This document shows positions 16,548-24,235 of a DNA stretch of 40,984 nt, piece after piece (position 1 is the stretch's first letter; every line of letters starts with the position of its first letter). The notes below the pieces were generated by a model. The model was not told the DNA's origin and searched no databases. It was given only the letters and a program-made list of their open reading frames with translations. Made by a program: the position numbers and the translations under genes. The stretch comes from Dongia deserti (GTDB taxonomy: Bacteria; Pseudomonadota; Alphaproteobacteria; Dongiales; Dongiaceae), in assembly GCF_003574735.1 (NCBI RefSeq), contig NZ_QORW01000032.1:1-40984 (forward strand), in the 5' to 3' direction.

Positions 16548-17975
16548 ATGGCAATAGAATCCCGGATCCGATCTCTCATTGATGGCCAGGACGAGCCGGG
16601 CGGCAGCGTTTTCACGCTCCGCGACAAATATCTGGGCACCGAGCTCGCCGAGGTCGAAACGGCGAATGCCCACAATGTCACTCAAGCGGTCGCCGCTGCC
16701 AGGCGCGCTTTCGCCGGCACGGTGCCGCCGCCGCATCGGCGATTTGCCATTCTGTCAGATGCAGCGCGCCTGCTGGAGGCACGCCGTCCGCTGTTTTCCG
16801 ACACGCTGGTCGCGGAAGCGGGCTTTACCCTTTCGGATGCGGCAAGCGAGATCGACCGGGCGATCTTGACCCTTGGTCTTTGCGCCGAGCAGGCGCGCCA
16901 GCTGCATGGCGACATGGTTGCCCTCGATGCCTCGCCCGGCCAGGAGAAACGGATCGCCTTTACGATGAGGACGCCGATCGGCATCGTGTGCGCCATCACG
17001 CCGTTCAATTCGCCGCTGAATGTCGTGCTGCACAAGATCGCGCCCGCGCTCGCGGCCGGAAACGCCGTCATCGTGAAGCCATCCGGCCACACGCCGAAAA
17101 CCGCGGTGCTGCTGGCTCGCCTGCTGATCGATGCGGGATTGCCGCCGGGACTCATCGGCGTGCTGCACGACCAGAATGGCGAAGCCGCGCAGGCGCTGCT
17201 GGCCGAGCAGGATATTGGTTTCTATACGTTCACCGGAAGCACCAGGGTCGGACGGCTCATTCAGAACGCGGCAGGTCTGCGGCGCACTCAGCTCGAGCTC
17301 GGTAGCATCGCAAGCACCATCGTCTGCGGCGATGCAGATCTCGATCTGGCCCTTCCCAAAATCGCGAACGCCGCATTTCGGAAGGCCGGCCAAGTTTGCA
17401 CATCGGTGCAGCGCCTCTACGTCCAGGCGCCAATTTATGAGGATGTCCTGGAGCGGATCATCGCGATCGCAGCCGCGATGCCGGCTGGCGACCCGCGCGA
17501 TGCAAAAACGCGGGTCGGTCCGATGATTTCAGAGGACGCCGCTGTCCGGGTCGAAAGCGTGGTACGGCAAGCCGCGCTAGCCGGGGCTGAGATTCGGTGC
17601 GGCGGGCAAAGGTCTGGCGCGGTTCATGCTCCGACCATCTTGGTAGGGACCGTGGCGGGAATGCGGGTGATGGACGAAGAGATATTCGGTCCAGTCCTGT
17701 CGGTCATTCCGTTCACAGTGCTCGAAGAAGCGGTCCACGGTGCCAACGACACCCCCTATGGCCTTTCTGTCGGCGTCTTCACCAGAGATATCGGACATGC
17801 GCTGAAGGCAGCCCGGACGCTCCGGTTCGGGGCGGTCCATATCAACGAAACCTCCAGCGCCCGCGCCGATGCCATGCCGTTCGGCGGAGTGAAGGACAGC
17901 GGTTTCGGCCGGGAAGGGCCGGCATACGCGATCCGCGAATACACCGAAGAGCGCCTCATTACCGTCACCTGCTGA
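16548..17975 (+). CDS. NAD(P)-dependent aldehyde dehydrogenase
   Basis: A 475-residue ALDH-superfamily enzyme. Cofactor segment ITPFNSPLNVVLHKIAPALA is near residue 145, KPSGHTPKTA near 178, FTGSTRVG near 227, catalytic Glu in ELGSIAST near 250, and catalytic Cys in KAGQVCTSVQRLYV near 285. A PFGGVKDSGFGREGP tail completes it. The family oxidises aldehydes to acids or acyl derivatives. Sitting 23 bases after the decarboxylase beta gene, it most likely oxidises the aldehyde made by that enzyme. It closes the seven-gene operon. The Shine-Dalgarno sequence is weak. Specific substrate not readable. Confidence 0.92.
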   Translation: MAIESRIRSLIDGQDEPGGSVFTLRDKYLGTELAEVETANAHNVTQAVAAARRAFAGTVPPPHRRFAILSDAARLLEARRPLFSDTLVAEAGFTLSDAASEIDRAILTLGLCAEQARQLHGDMVALDASPGQEKRIAFTMRTPIGIVCAITPFNSPLNVVLHKIAPALAAGNAVIVKPSGHTPKTAVLLARLLIDAGLPPGLIGVLHDQNGEAAQALLAEQDIGFYTFTGSTRVGRLIQNAAGLRRTQLELGSIASTIVCGDADLDLALPKIANAAFRKAGQVCTSVQRLYVQAPIYEDVLERIIAIAAAMPAGDPRDAKTRVGPMISEDAAVRVESVVRQAALAGAEIRCGGQRSGAVHAPTILVGTVAGMRVMDEEIFGPVLSVIPFTVLEEAVHGANDTPYGLSVGVFTRDIGHALKAARTLRFGAVHINETSSARADAMPFGGVKDSGFGREGPAYAIREYTEERLITVTC

Positions 17976-18015
17976 ACTCGCCCTGCCGCCAAACGTTCAA
18001 ACAGCCTTGACTCGG

Positions 18016-18059
18016 CCAACAATATTGCTAACAATCTAGATATCATAATTGATAACAAA
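18016..18059. promoter_or_regulatory. Tandem operator-like sites upstream of SBP copy 2
   Basis: Two copies of the core, ATTGCTAACAAT (18024-18035) and ATTGATAACAAA (18048-18059), sit 24 bases apart, about 68-100 bases before the SBP start. The flank CCAACAATATTG (18016-18027) adds a further inverted half-site. The spacing would put two dimers about two helical turns apart. Confidence 0.6.
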
Positions 18060-18126
18060 GAGCGCCGTGAATGCGACGACGCTCCGGACCCGGACTAAGG
18101 GCCGGACACAACGGTCGGGAGGACCC

Positions 18127-19011
18127 ATGACTGCCAAGTTTCGCCTGCAGTGCGGTGCCGCGGTGGCGTGCATCGCGATCCTTTGCACTGGCGCAATGGA
18201 TCGCGCAGCGAACGCCGAAACCACTCTGGAGAAGATTAAGGCACAAGGCGTCATCCGCCTCGGCTTCACAAACGAGGCACCGTTTGCATATGCCACGCCC
18301 GACGGCCAGCTGACGGGCGTCGTGATCGAAGTGCTCCATCACATCTTCGACCAGATGGGGGTCAAGGATTTTGATGGCGGATTGACGACGTTCGGCGGCC
18401 TCATTCCCGGTCTGAAGGCCAAGCGCTTCGATCTCGTCACGTCGTCCATCTACATCAAGCCGGACCGGTGCACCCAGGTTGCTTTCGCGGAGCCGCTGTA
18501 CATTCTTGGTGACGGAGTTGCGGTCAAAGTCGGAAACCCGCGCAACATCCACAGCTACGCCGACGTGGCCAAAGACCAGTCAATCAAGCTCGCCTACACG
18601 GTTGGCGGAACCGGCATCACCGAGAATGCCCAAGCGCTTGGCGTCAGACCGGAGCAGCTCGTTCCGGTACCCGACGACCGGAGCGGCTATGCGGCGGTCC
18701 AGGCTGGCCGCGTCGACGGCTTCGCCAACCCGGCCTCGATCCTGGAAAGCGAGCTCCAAGCACTGGGCGCTAATTCTGGTCTGGAGCGCGCCTCTCCGTT
18801 CGAGCAGCCGGTCGAGAACGGAAAGCCCCGCTATGGCTTTGCAAGCTTTGCGGTCAGGCTGGAGGACCAGGACTTGCTCCAGGAAATCAACCAGCACCTC
18901 AGCGTATTTCGGGCTTCGCCCGAGTTCACGGCGATCATGTCCAAATACGGGTTCTCGAAGGACGACATGATTCCCGAAGGGGTGACCACCTCCAAGATCT
19001 GCGCTGGATGA
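18127..19011 (+). CDS. EhuB-like extracytoplasmic substrate-binding protein (copy 2)
   Basis: A 294-residue family 3 SBP, the same length as the protein at 10495-11379. It is clearly its paralogue: long shared runs include PFAYATPDG, LTTFGGLIPGL and AKRFDLVTS, and I estimate well over half of the residues identical. A signal peptide ends near RAANA. GGGAGGA precedes the ATG. It heads the second transporter operon (DUF1989, ATPase, permease, third SBP). Differences cluster after residue 170, where ligand contacts would lie, so the two copies may bind related but distinct solutes. Confidence 0.92.
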   Translation: MTAKFRLQCGAAVACIAILCTGAMDRAANAETTLEKIKAQGVIRLGFTNEAPFAYATPDGQLTGVVIEVLHHIFDQMGVKDFDGGLTTFGGLIPGLKAKRFDLVTSSIYIKPDRCTQVAFAEPLYILGDGVAVKVGNPRNIHSYADVAKDQSIKLAYTVGGTGITENAQALGVRPEQLVPVPDDRSGYAAVQAGRVDGFANPASILESELQALGANSGLERASPFEQPVENGKPRYGFASFAVRLEDQDLLQEINQHLSVFRASPEFTAIMSKYGFSKDDMIPEGVTTSKICAG

Positions 19012-19021
19012 GGTGGGACCG

Positions 19022-19630
19022 ATGACTGATCTGTCAGGGCTCATTCCCGCACGCCATGGCAAGGCCGTACCGCTTCGCCGGGGCGAAGTGATCGAGGTGA
19101 TCAACACCCACGGCAACCAGGTGCTCGACACCTGGGCCTTCAATGCCGACGACATCTCCGAAGCCATGTCCATGGAGCACACGCGCTCGGTGAATAGCCG
19201 CATCTATGTAAAGGCCGGTGACCGGCTGTATAGCAGCCAGCGGCGACCGATCCTGCGGTTCCTCAAGGACACCTCGCCCGGCCGCCACGATATCCTGCTC
19301 TGCGCCTGCAACCAGGCGGTCTACACCGAACTTGGCTGCACAAGCTATCACCGGAATTGCCAGGACAATCTGTTGGAAGCGCTGAAGGAGCATGGTGCGG
19401 TTCCATCCGGCGTGCCGAGCCCACTTAACCTGTTTATGAACGTGCGGGTCGGTCCCGACGGCGAGGTTCTCCGCAGCGCGCCGGTGTCCAGGCCAAAGGA
19501 TTCCGTCCAGCTTGCCGCCGAAATGGACCTGTTGATGGTGTTCTCCAGCTGCCCGCAGGACATCACACCGATCAACGGACCCACACTGACGCCAAGCGAT
19601 GCCCATTACCGGGTTCTCGCGGGCGCATAG
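19022..19630 (+). CDS. DUF1989 (urea carboxylase-associated / carboxyguanidine deiminase-like) protein
   Basis: A 202-residue DUF1989 protein. Typical features are IPARHGKAVPLRRGEVIEVI, NTHGNQVLDTWAF, the SMEHTR segment near residue 57, the cysteine-rich LLCACNQAVYTELGCTSYH and the C-terminal SSCPQDITPING. Two family members form carboxyguanidine deiminase (CgdAB), a C-N hydrolase in guanidine breakdown; others are unassigned. ATG at 19022 is preferred because AGGTGGG lies just before it; a GTG 9 bases earlier is possible. There is no urea carboxylase or allophanate hydrolase here. It probably acts on an amidino or carbamoyl group of the imported solute, which is inference. Confidence 0.85.
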   Translation: MTDLSGLIPARHGKAVPLRRGEVIEVINTHGNQVLDTWAFNADDISEAMSMEHTRSVNSRIYVKAGDRLYSSQRRPILRFLKDTSPGRHDILLCACNQAVYTELGCTSYHRNCQDNLLEALKEHGAVPSGVPSPLNLFMNVRVGPDGEVLRSAPVSRPKDSVQLAAEMDLLMVFSSCPQDITPINGPTLTPSDAHYRVLAGA

Positions 19631-19632
19631 CG

Positions 19633-20469
19633 ATGCAGCCGCTCCTACAGGTCCGCAATCTGCGGAAGTCTTACGGCTCTCTCGAGGTCCTGCACGGCAT
19701 CTCGATCGATATCGCGCCGGGTGAAGTAGTCGCGATCATCGGTGCCAGCGGTTCGGGCAAGAGCACTTTCCTGCGCTGCCTCAACCTGCTGGAAACGCCG
19801 ACAAGCGGAGAACTCTGTTTCGACGGAAAGCCAGTCGAGTACGGCGAGGAGGGCTGGGGCTGGCGACGCGAGAAGCAATTACAATGGCTGCGCTCCCAGA
19901 TCGGCATGGTGTTCCAGAGCTTTAATCTCTGGCCCCACAAGACGGTCATCGAGAACATTATCGAAGCACCGATGATCGTGAAGAACGTTCCGCGCTACGA
20001 GGCCGTTGCTGAGGCCGAGGACCTCCTGCGGCGGATTGGTCTCGCGGAAAAGCGGGACGCCTTTCCCTCGCGCCTCTCTGGTGGCCAGCAGCAGCGGGTC
20101 GCAATCATCCGATCCCTCGCCATGAAGCCGAAGCTGATGCTGTTTGACGAGGTGACATCTTCCCTGGATCCCCAACTCGTCGGGGAAGTTCTGAACCTGA
20201 TGGCGAGTCTCGCCGCGGAAGGCATGACAATGCTGGCGGTGACGCACGAGATGTCTTTTGCCCGGTCGGTCAGCACCCGCACCATCTTCTTTGACGGCGG
20301 GGTGATCGCCGAGGAGGGACCCTCGCACGTCGTCCTCAACCACCCGCGGCAGGCGCGCACACAACGGTTCCTCAGTCGGACACTGCCCGTTATTGGGCCG
20401 GCGGTCACGGTTGCCGAGATACAGTCAGGGCAAGCTCGCGTCGCTCAAGATCTAAGTGCGGGAGCGTAG
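19633..20469 (+). CDS. Amino acid ABC transporter ATP-binding protein (second system)
   Basis: A 278-residue polar amino acid ABC ATPase. Walker A GASGSGKST is at residues 37-45, Q-loop FQSFNLWPH near 98, signature LSGGQQQR near 150, Walker [14 protein letters not shown] near 172 and switch His in VTHEMSFA near 207. A C-terminal extension of about 25 residues beyond the usual end has no known motif. It starts 3 bases after the DUF1989 stop, so it belongs to that operon. It energises the permease encoded next. Confidence 0.95.
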   Translation: MQPLLQVRNLRKSYGSLEVLHGISIDIAPGEVVAIIGASGSGKSTFLRCLNLLETPTSGELCFDGKPVEYGEEGWGWRREKQLQWLRSQIGMVFQSFNLWPHKTVIENIIEAPMIVKNVPRYEAVAEAEDLLRRIGLAEKRDAFPSRLSGGQQQRVAIIRSLAMKPKLMLFDEVTSSLDPQLVGEVLNLMASLAAEGMTMLAVTHEMSFARSVSTRTIFFDGGVIAEEGPSHVVLNHPRQARTQRFLSRTLPVIGPAVTVAEIQSGQARVAQDLSAGA

Positions 20470-20473
20470 GTCG

Positions 20474-21118
20474 GTGCAGTCAGTATTCGCCTCGCTCCCT
20501 GGATTCCTGTATGCGACCTGGCTCACGATCGAGATCGCCGTTCTGGTTATTCTGCTCAGCTGGGGGTTCGGATTGGTGGCCGCGTTGGGTAAGCGGTCTC
20601 GTATCGCAATCCTGCGGGTACCTTGCGACCTCTACATCTGGTTCGTACGCGGCACGCCAGCGATGATCCAGATCTTCGCGGTCTATTTCGGGCTTCCGCA
20701 GTTCGGCATTTCGATGTCGCCCTTCGTGGCTGGTGTCATCACTCTCAGCCTTAACAGCGGCGCTTATGTCGCGGAGATCATCCGCGGGGGTCTGATGGCG
20801 ATACCAAAAGGGCAATACGAATCGCCTATCGCTCTCGGCCTCAGCCACGCGCAGTCCTTCCGGCGGATCATCCTTCCGCAGGTCGCCCGCATCATCCTGC
20901 CCGCCATTACAAACGAGGCGGTCGCCACACTTAAGAACACGTCGCTCCTGTCAGTAATCACGGTGGTGGAGCTGACGTTTCACGCTCAGATCGTCATCGC
21001 CAAGACGTTCCAACCGTTCCAGTTCTACATCCTTGCGGCGCTCATCTATCTGCTGCTGACCACCTTGCTGACCCGCGCTTCCGCACTCTTGGAGGCACGA
21101 AACGCAGTGAGAAGCTGA
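20474..21118 (+). CDS. Amino acid ABC transporter permease (second system)
   Basis: A 214-residue HisM-type permease with VRGTPAMIQIFAVYFGLPQF near residue 65 and the EAA-type loop around SPIALGLSHAQSFRRIILPQ near 125. The GTG at 20474 has GGAGCG 7 bases upstream; an earlier GTG at 20456 lies inside the ATPase gene without a clear ribosome site. Only one permease is present in this system, so it must work as a homodimer or borrow a partner from the first transporter. Confidence 0.92.
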   Translation: MQSVFASLPGFLYATWLTIEIAVLVILLSWGFGLVAALGKRSRIAILRVPCDLYIWFVRGTPAMIQIFAVYFGLPQFGISMSPFVAGVITLSLNSGAYVAEIIRGGLMAIPKGQYESPIALGLSHAQSFRRIILPQVARIILPAITNEAVATLKNTSLLSVITVVELTFHAQIVIAKTFQPFQFYILAALIYLLLTTLLTRASALLEARNAVRS

Positions 21119-21141
21119 CACTCATGAGAGGGAGGAAGACC

Positions 21142-21942
21142 ATGCGTTTCCAAAGAATGCTGAAGCATTGTGTCATTGCGTCGAGCTTAATTCTGGCCAT
21201 AGCGCAAGGTCAGTCCCGCGCCGACGATCTCGAACTCCTGGTGCCAGGCCAGCTTTCGGCCGCAACCGAAGGCACCTATCCGCCTTTCAGCATGCAAAAC
21301 GATCAAGGCCAGCTCGACGGCATCGACGTTCGGCTCATGCGCGAGATCGCACGACGTCTCGGCCTCGAATACAAACCCGTCCTTCTCAAGTTCGATTCGC
21401 TGCTGATCGGGCTGGAAGCGAACCAGTTCGACGTCATCGGATCTCCGCTCGACATCACGGAGGAGCGCAAGCAGCGCGTGACTTTCTCCGATGGATGGAT
21501 CGAATCCGGCGCGCGATTGGTGGTGCCCAACGACTCTCCCGTGAAGGCACCAGGCGACATCGCGGGAAAAACGGTCGGCGTGCTCGCCGCTTCCACGTGG
21601 GGCGATCTTGCCAAGCCCCTCAATCCCGGTGAACTCAAGACCTACAAGTCGGAGTCGGATGCATTTCAGGACCTGGTCAATGGCAATATTGACGCAATCG
21701 TGACCGACGGAATCTCCGCCTCCTACAACATAAAGCAGTCGAGCGCGCCTCTTCGGCTGGTTGAAACGCCGTTGAGCACGCTGCAGAAGGCGTGGACCAT
21801 CAAGAAAGGAAAGCCAGGCCTCGTCAAGGCGATCAACCAAGCCATCGCCGACATGATAGCAGATGGCACCTATGCGAAGTTGACATCAGACTTTCTGAGC
21901 TTCGATGCCGCGCCGAAGAATCCCATCAGAAGCAATCTGTGA
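21142..21942 (+). CDS. Family 3 amino acid ABC transporter substrate-binding protein
   Basis: A 266-residue periplasmic SBP (HisJ/GlnH family) with a signal peptide ending near GQSRADD. ATEGTYPPFSMQNDQGQLDG is the ligand-site strand, then GIDVRLMREIARRLG and FDVIGSPLDITEERKQRVTFS (the ITxER motif). It is not close to the two EhuB-like copies. ATG at 21142 is chosen because GGGAGGA lies just upstream, over one 18 bases earlier. Last gene of the operon, so this system has an SBP at each end. Confidence 0.92.
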   Translation: MRFQRMLKHCVIASSLILAIAQGQSRADDLELLVPGQLSAATEGTYPPFSMQNDQGQLDGIDVRLMREIARRLGLEYKPVLLKFDSLLIGLEANQFDVIGSPLDITEERKQRVTFSDGWIESGARLVVPNDSPVKAPGDIAGKTVGVLAASTWGDLAKPLNPGELKTYKSESDAFQDLVNGNIDAIVTDGISASYNIKQSSAPLRLVETPLSTLQKAWTIKKGKPGLVKAINQAIADMIADGTYAKLTSDFLSFDAAPKNPIRSNL

Positions 21943-21951
21943 GATGGGGAG

Positions 21952-21976
21952 CGGGGAGGGTGACGTGTCCTCCCCG
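21952..21976. terminator. Hairpin between convergent SBP and M24 genes
   Basis: CGGGGAGG (21952-21959) pairs with CCTCCCCG (21969-21976) across a 9-base loop, in the 39-base gap between two convergent stops. No T-tract follows on either strand, so termination may be weak or Rho-assisted. Confidence 0.45.
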
Positions 21977-21981
21977 CCGGC

Positions 21982-23133
21982 TCAGCTCTCCGTGGCGTTG
22001 GTGATTGCAGACTTTCCAAGTCGCTCGCATCCGGATTCCGTCACAAGGAATGTCTCGCCGGGAACAGCGGTGACGCCTTTGTCGTCGGTGATCGCGAGAA
22101 ACATGAAGAACACCATGCCTGGCTCGGCGATCACCGGATTGTCGCGATAGAGCATCGGCCAATCCATCCAGTTGGGCGAGAAGGTCGTGCCGAGACTGTA
22201 ACCGCAGGCGTTGAGGTTGTTCTTTGTGAAACCCGCCCGTTCAAGCGTCCCGATATAGGCATTGTAGACATTGCCAACGGGCTCTCCGGGACGCAGGGCA
22301 TTCGAGCTGGCTTCCAGCGCGTCCATGGCCCTGTGATGGATCTCGTTCTGCCGGGCGGTCGCCTTGCCGATGGTGATCACCCGCATCAGACATGAGTGGT
22401 AGTGACGGAAGACACCGGCGAACTCCAGCGTCAACTGCTCTCCGGCCGCGACATGCCGCCGCCCCGCGAAGTAGCGCCCGAGATGCGCCGCGGGTCCGGA
22501 CACGATGATGAACTCGTTACCGGGATAGTCCCCGTCATCGCGGAAAATCGATCCCTGCAGCGCGGCGAGAATATCGCCTTCGAAGACACCGGGCCGCGCC
22601 AGCGCTAGTGCCTGGTCAAGCGCCCGGTCAGCCAGCACGGCCGCCTTGCGGACATAGACGATTTCTTCGGGTCGCTTGACGACCCGCTGCCGGGTGACCA
22701 GAAGCGATGCATCCTCTAGGTGGCAGAAGCCTTCGAGGGCCGCGGTCAACAAGCGGCCGTTATGCGCGGTGAGGCCATAGGCGTCCCACTCGACGCCCAG
22801 TCGCTTCCCCGAGCAGCCCTGTGCGCGCAGGATTTCACGCAGCTCACCTGTCGGATTGGCATCCACCCGGTCCACCCAGATGCGAATGTCTTCGATATTG
22901 GACGTGTAGCGGGCGACACGAGCATCGGGTGCACGCGTCAGGAGCGTCATGCGGCCGTCTGACTTGAGGAACAGGCATTGGAAGAACACGTAACCGAACG
23001 TGTCGTAGCCCGTCAGGTAGTACATGCTCTCCTGACGGAACATCAGCAGTCCATCCAGACCATCTGCTGCCATTCGACGAAGCGTCTCCGCCTTGCGGGC
23101 GGCGAATTCCGTAGCCGTAAAGTGGAGCGGCAT
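21982..23133 (-). CDS. M24-fold creatinase/ectoine-hydrolase-like protein
   Basis: A 383-residue two-domain pita-bread protein. The N-terminal creatinase-type domain covers about 1-150 (ADGLDGLLMFRQESMYYLTG), and the M24 fold about 160-380. The metal ligands of aminopeptidases are missing: LTLEFAGVFRHYHSC replaces the D-X10-D motif, GYSLGTTFSPNW replaces the GHGIG histidine, and PGMVFFMF lacks the Glu. This is the pattern of metal-free family members such as creatinase and ectoine hydrolase (DoeA/EutD). It probably opens a ring or cleaves a C-N bond in a small imported solute. It is divergent from the dehydrogenase-gntR operon, with a perfect 16-base palindrome 45 bases upstream. Confidence 0.88.
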   Translation of the reverse strand: MPLHFTATEFAARKAETLRRMAADGLDGLLMFRQESMYYLTGYDTFGYVFFQCLFLKSDGRMTLLTRAPDARVARYTSNIEDIRIWVDRVDANPTGELREILRAQGCSGKRLGVEWDAYGLTAHNGRLLTAALEGFCHLEDASLLVTRQRVVKRPEEIVYVRKAAVLADRALDQALALARPGVFEGDILAALQGSIFRDDGDYPGNEFIIVSGPAAHLGRYFAGRRHVAAGEQLTLEFAGVFRHYHSCLMRVITIGKATARQNEIHHRAMDALEASSNALRPGEPVGNVYNAYIGTLERAGFTKNNLNACGYSLGTTFSPNWMDWPMLYRDNPVIAEPGMVFFMFLAITDDKGVTAVPGETFLVTESGCERLGKSAITNATES

Positions 23134-23177
23134 CCGAACCTCCTCAGTTCAAGACGCTATCCAAACTTTAGTTGGCA

Positions 23178-23193
23178 AAATTGTCAACAATTT
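23178..23193. promoter_or_regulatory. Perfect 16-bp operator palindrome upstream of the M24 gene
   Basis: AAATTGTCAACAATTT has two perfect 7-base arms around CA. It is the best-formed member of the motif set and lies 45 bases before the M24 start, where it could overlap a promoter. It matches the TTGT-NN-ACAA pattern of FadR-type GntR operators. Confidence 0.65.
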
Positions 23194-23267
23194 ATTGCGA
23201 AGAATCTCAAAGCTTAGAGGCAAAAAGACCCGGCTTGTTCAATGGAAGATTTGACTTTGTGCTCCAA

Positions 23268-23279
23268 ATTGATAACAAT
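23268..23279. promoter_or_regulatory. Operator-like site upstream of the dehydrogenase-gntR operon
   Basis: ATTGATAACAAT, identical to the site at 11453, lies 30 bases before the dehydrogenase start. TTTGTCAA follows at 23283. Position next to the start suggests repression, and therefore autoregulation of the downstream GntR gene. Confidence 0.6.
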
Positions 23280-23308
23280 CTGTTTGTCAATCCATCCCTA
23301 TCAGAATC

Positions 23309-24235
23309 ATGGTCAACCGAGACAATACAGTCTGCCTGATCGGCCTTGGAGAGGCAGGATCCATCTTCGCGAGAGCGATGTCTGAAAAGGCGGCGGTCCG
23401 CGCCTATGACAGCGCGTGGCAGAGTGACGAATTCAGAAAGCGAACAGCCTGGACCGGCGATGCAGGCATCTGCTTGGCGGGTTCTGCCGCCGAGGCTTCG
23501 ACCGGCGCGAAGCTAGTGCTGTCACTGGTGACCGCGGCCGCCTCCCTCGATGTGGCGCGCGAGGCCGGCACCTACCTACGGCCAGGGCAGATTCTTGTCG
23601 ACCTCAACTCAGTTTCACCTGGCACCAAATCGAGAAGTGCGGCGTTGGTCGAGCGCGGCGGAGCTGCCTACGTCGATGGCGCGATCATGGCGCCGGTGCC
23701 GCCTCGCGGACTTGGTGTTCCAATTCTCCTCGCTGGCGCACAGTCGAAGGCGGTCATCGATTCGCTCGCCCGATTTCCGATGAACCTTGAGATCGTTTCG
23801 GAGCGAATCGGACTCGCATCGGCGACCAAGATGTGCCGGAGCGTCATTATCAAGGGCATCGAGGCATTGTGCGCGGAGGCATTCCTGTCGGCGCGTGCGC
23901 ACGGCGTGGAAGAACGGGTGTTATCCTCGCTCCACGACACGTTTCCCGGAACCGACTGGAACAGGTTTGCCGCCTATCAGATTGGCCGTTCGCTCGTGCA
24001 TGGGCGCCGCCGGGCGGCGGAGATGCGCGAAGTGGCGCGCACGATCCAGGAGACCGGATTAGAGCCATCCATGGCGCATGCAACCGCGCATCGGCAGGAC
24101 TGGGCTGCGGACCTTTCTGACGCGCATCCAGAGCTCAAGAAGAGAAGCGACGAAGACTGGCTTCGCACGCTTGATCTCATTCTGGCGGCATCCGCTCATG
24201 GCGACGGCATGCCTGGCCGCGACAAACTACAATGA
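23309..24235 (+). CDS. NAD(P)-dependent dehydrogenase with DUF1932 C-terminal domain
   Basis: A 308-residue beta-hydroxyacid-dehydrogenase-like protein. The N-terminal Rossmann motif is CLIGLGEAGSIFARAM (residues 9-24). LVDLNSVSPGTKSRSA near 103 is the substrate loop. ASATKMCRSVIIKGIEALC near 180 includes the likely catalytic lysine, and the C-terminal helical DUF1932 domain follows. Related enzymes oxidise 3-hydroxy acids or 6-phosphogluconate-like substrates; the exact reaction is unknown. It overlaps the gntR gene by 4 bases. The start has no obvious Shine-Dalgarno sequence. Confidence 0.85.
   Translation: MVNRDNTVCLIGLGEAGSIFARAMSEKAAVRAYDSAWQSDEFRKRTAWTGDAGICLAGSAAEASTGAKLVLSLVTAAASLDVAREAGTYLRPGQILVDLNSVSPGTKSRSAALVERGGAAYVDGAIMAPVPPRGLGVPILLAGAQSKAVIDSLARFPMNLEIVSERIGLASATKMCRSVIIKGIEALCAEAFLSARAHGVEERVLSSLHDTFPGTDWNRFAAYQIGRSLVHGRRRAAEMREVARTIQETGLEPSMAHATAHRQDWAADLSDAHPELKKRSDEDWLRTLDLILAASAHGDGMPGRDKLQ

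Noticed and set aside
10495-23133. Ectoine/hydroxyectoine uptake and degradation locus
   Set aside because: The SBPs and M24 protein are Ehu/Eut-like, but the deacetylase, dehydratase, cyclodeaminase-like and racemase-like genes of that pathway are absent, and lower 4,5-cleavage genes are present instead.
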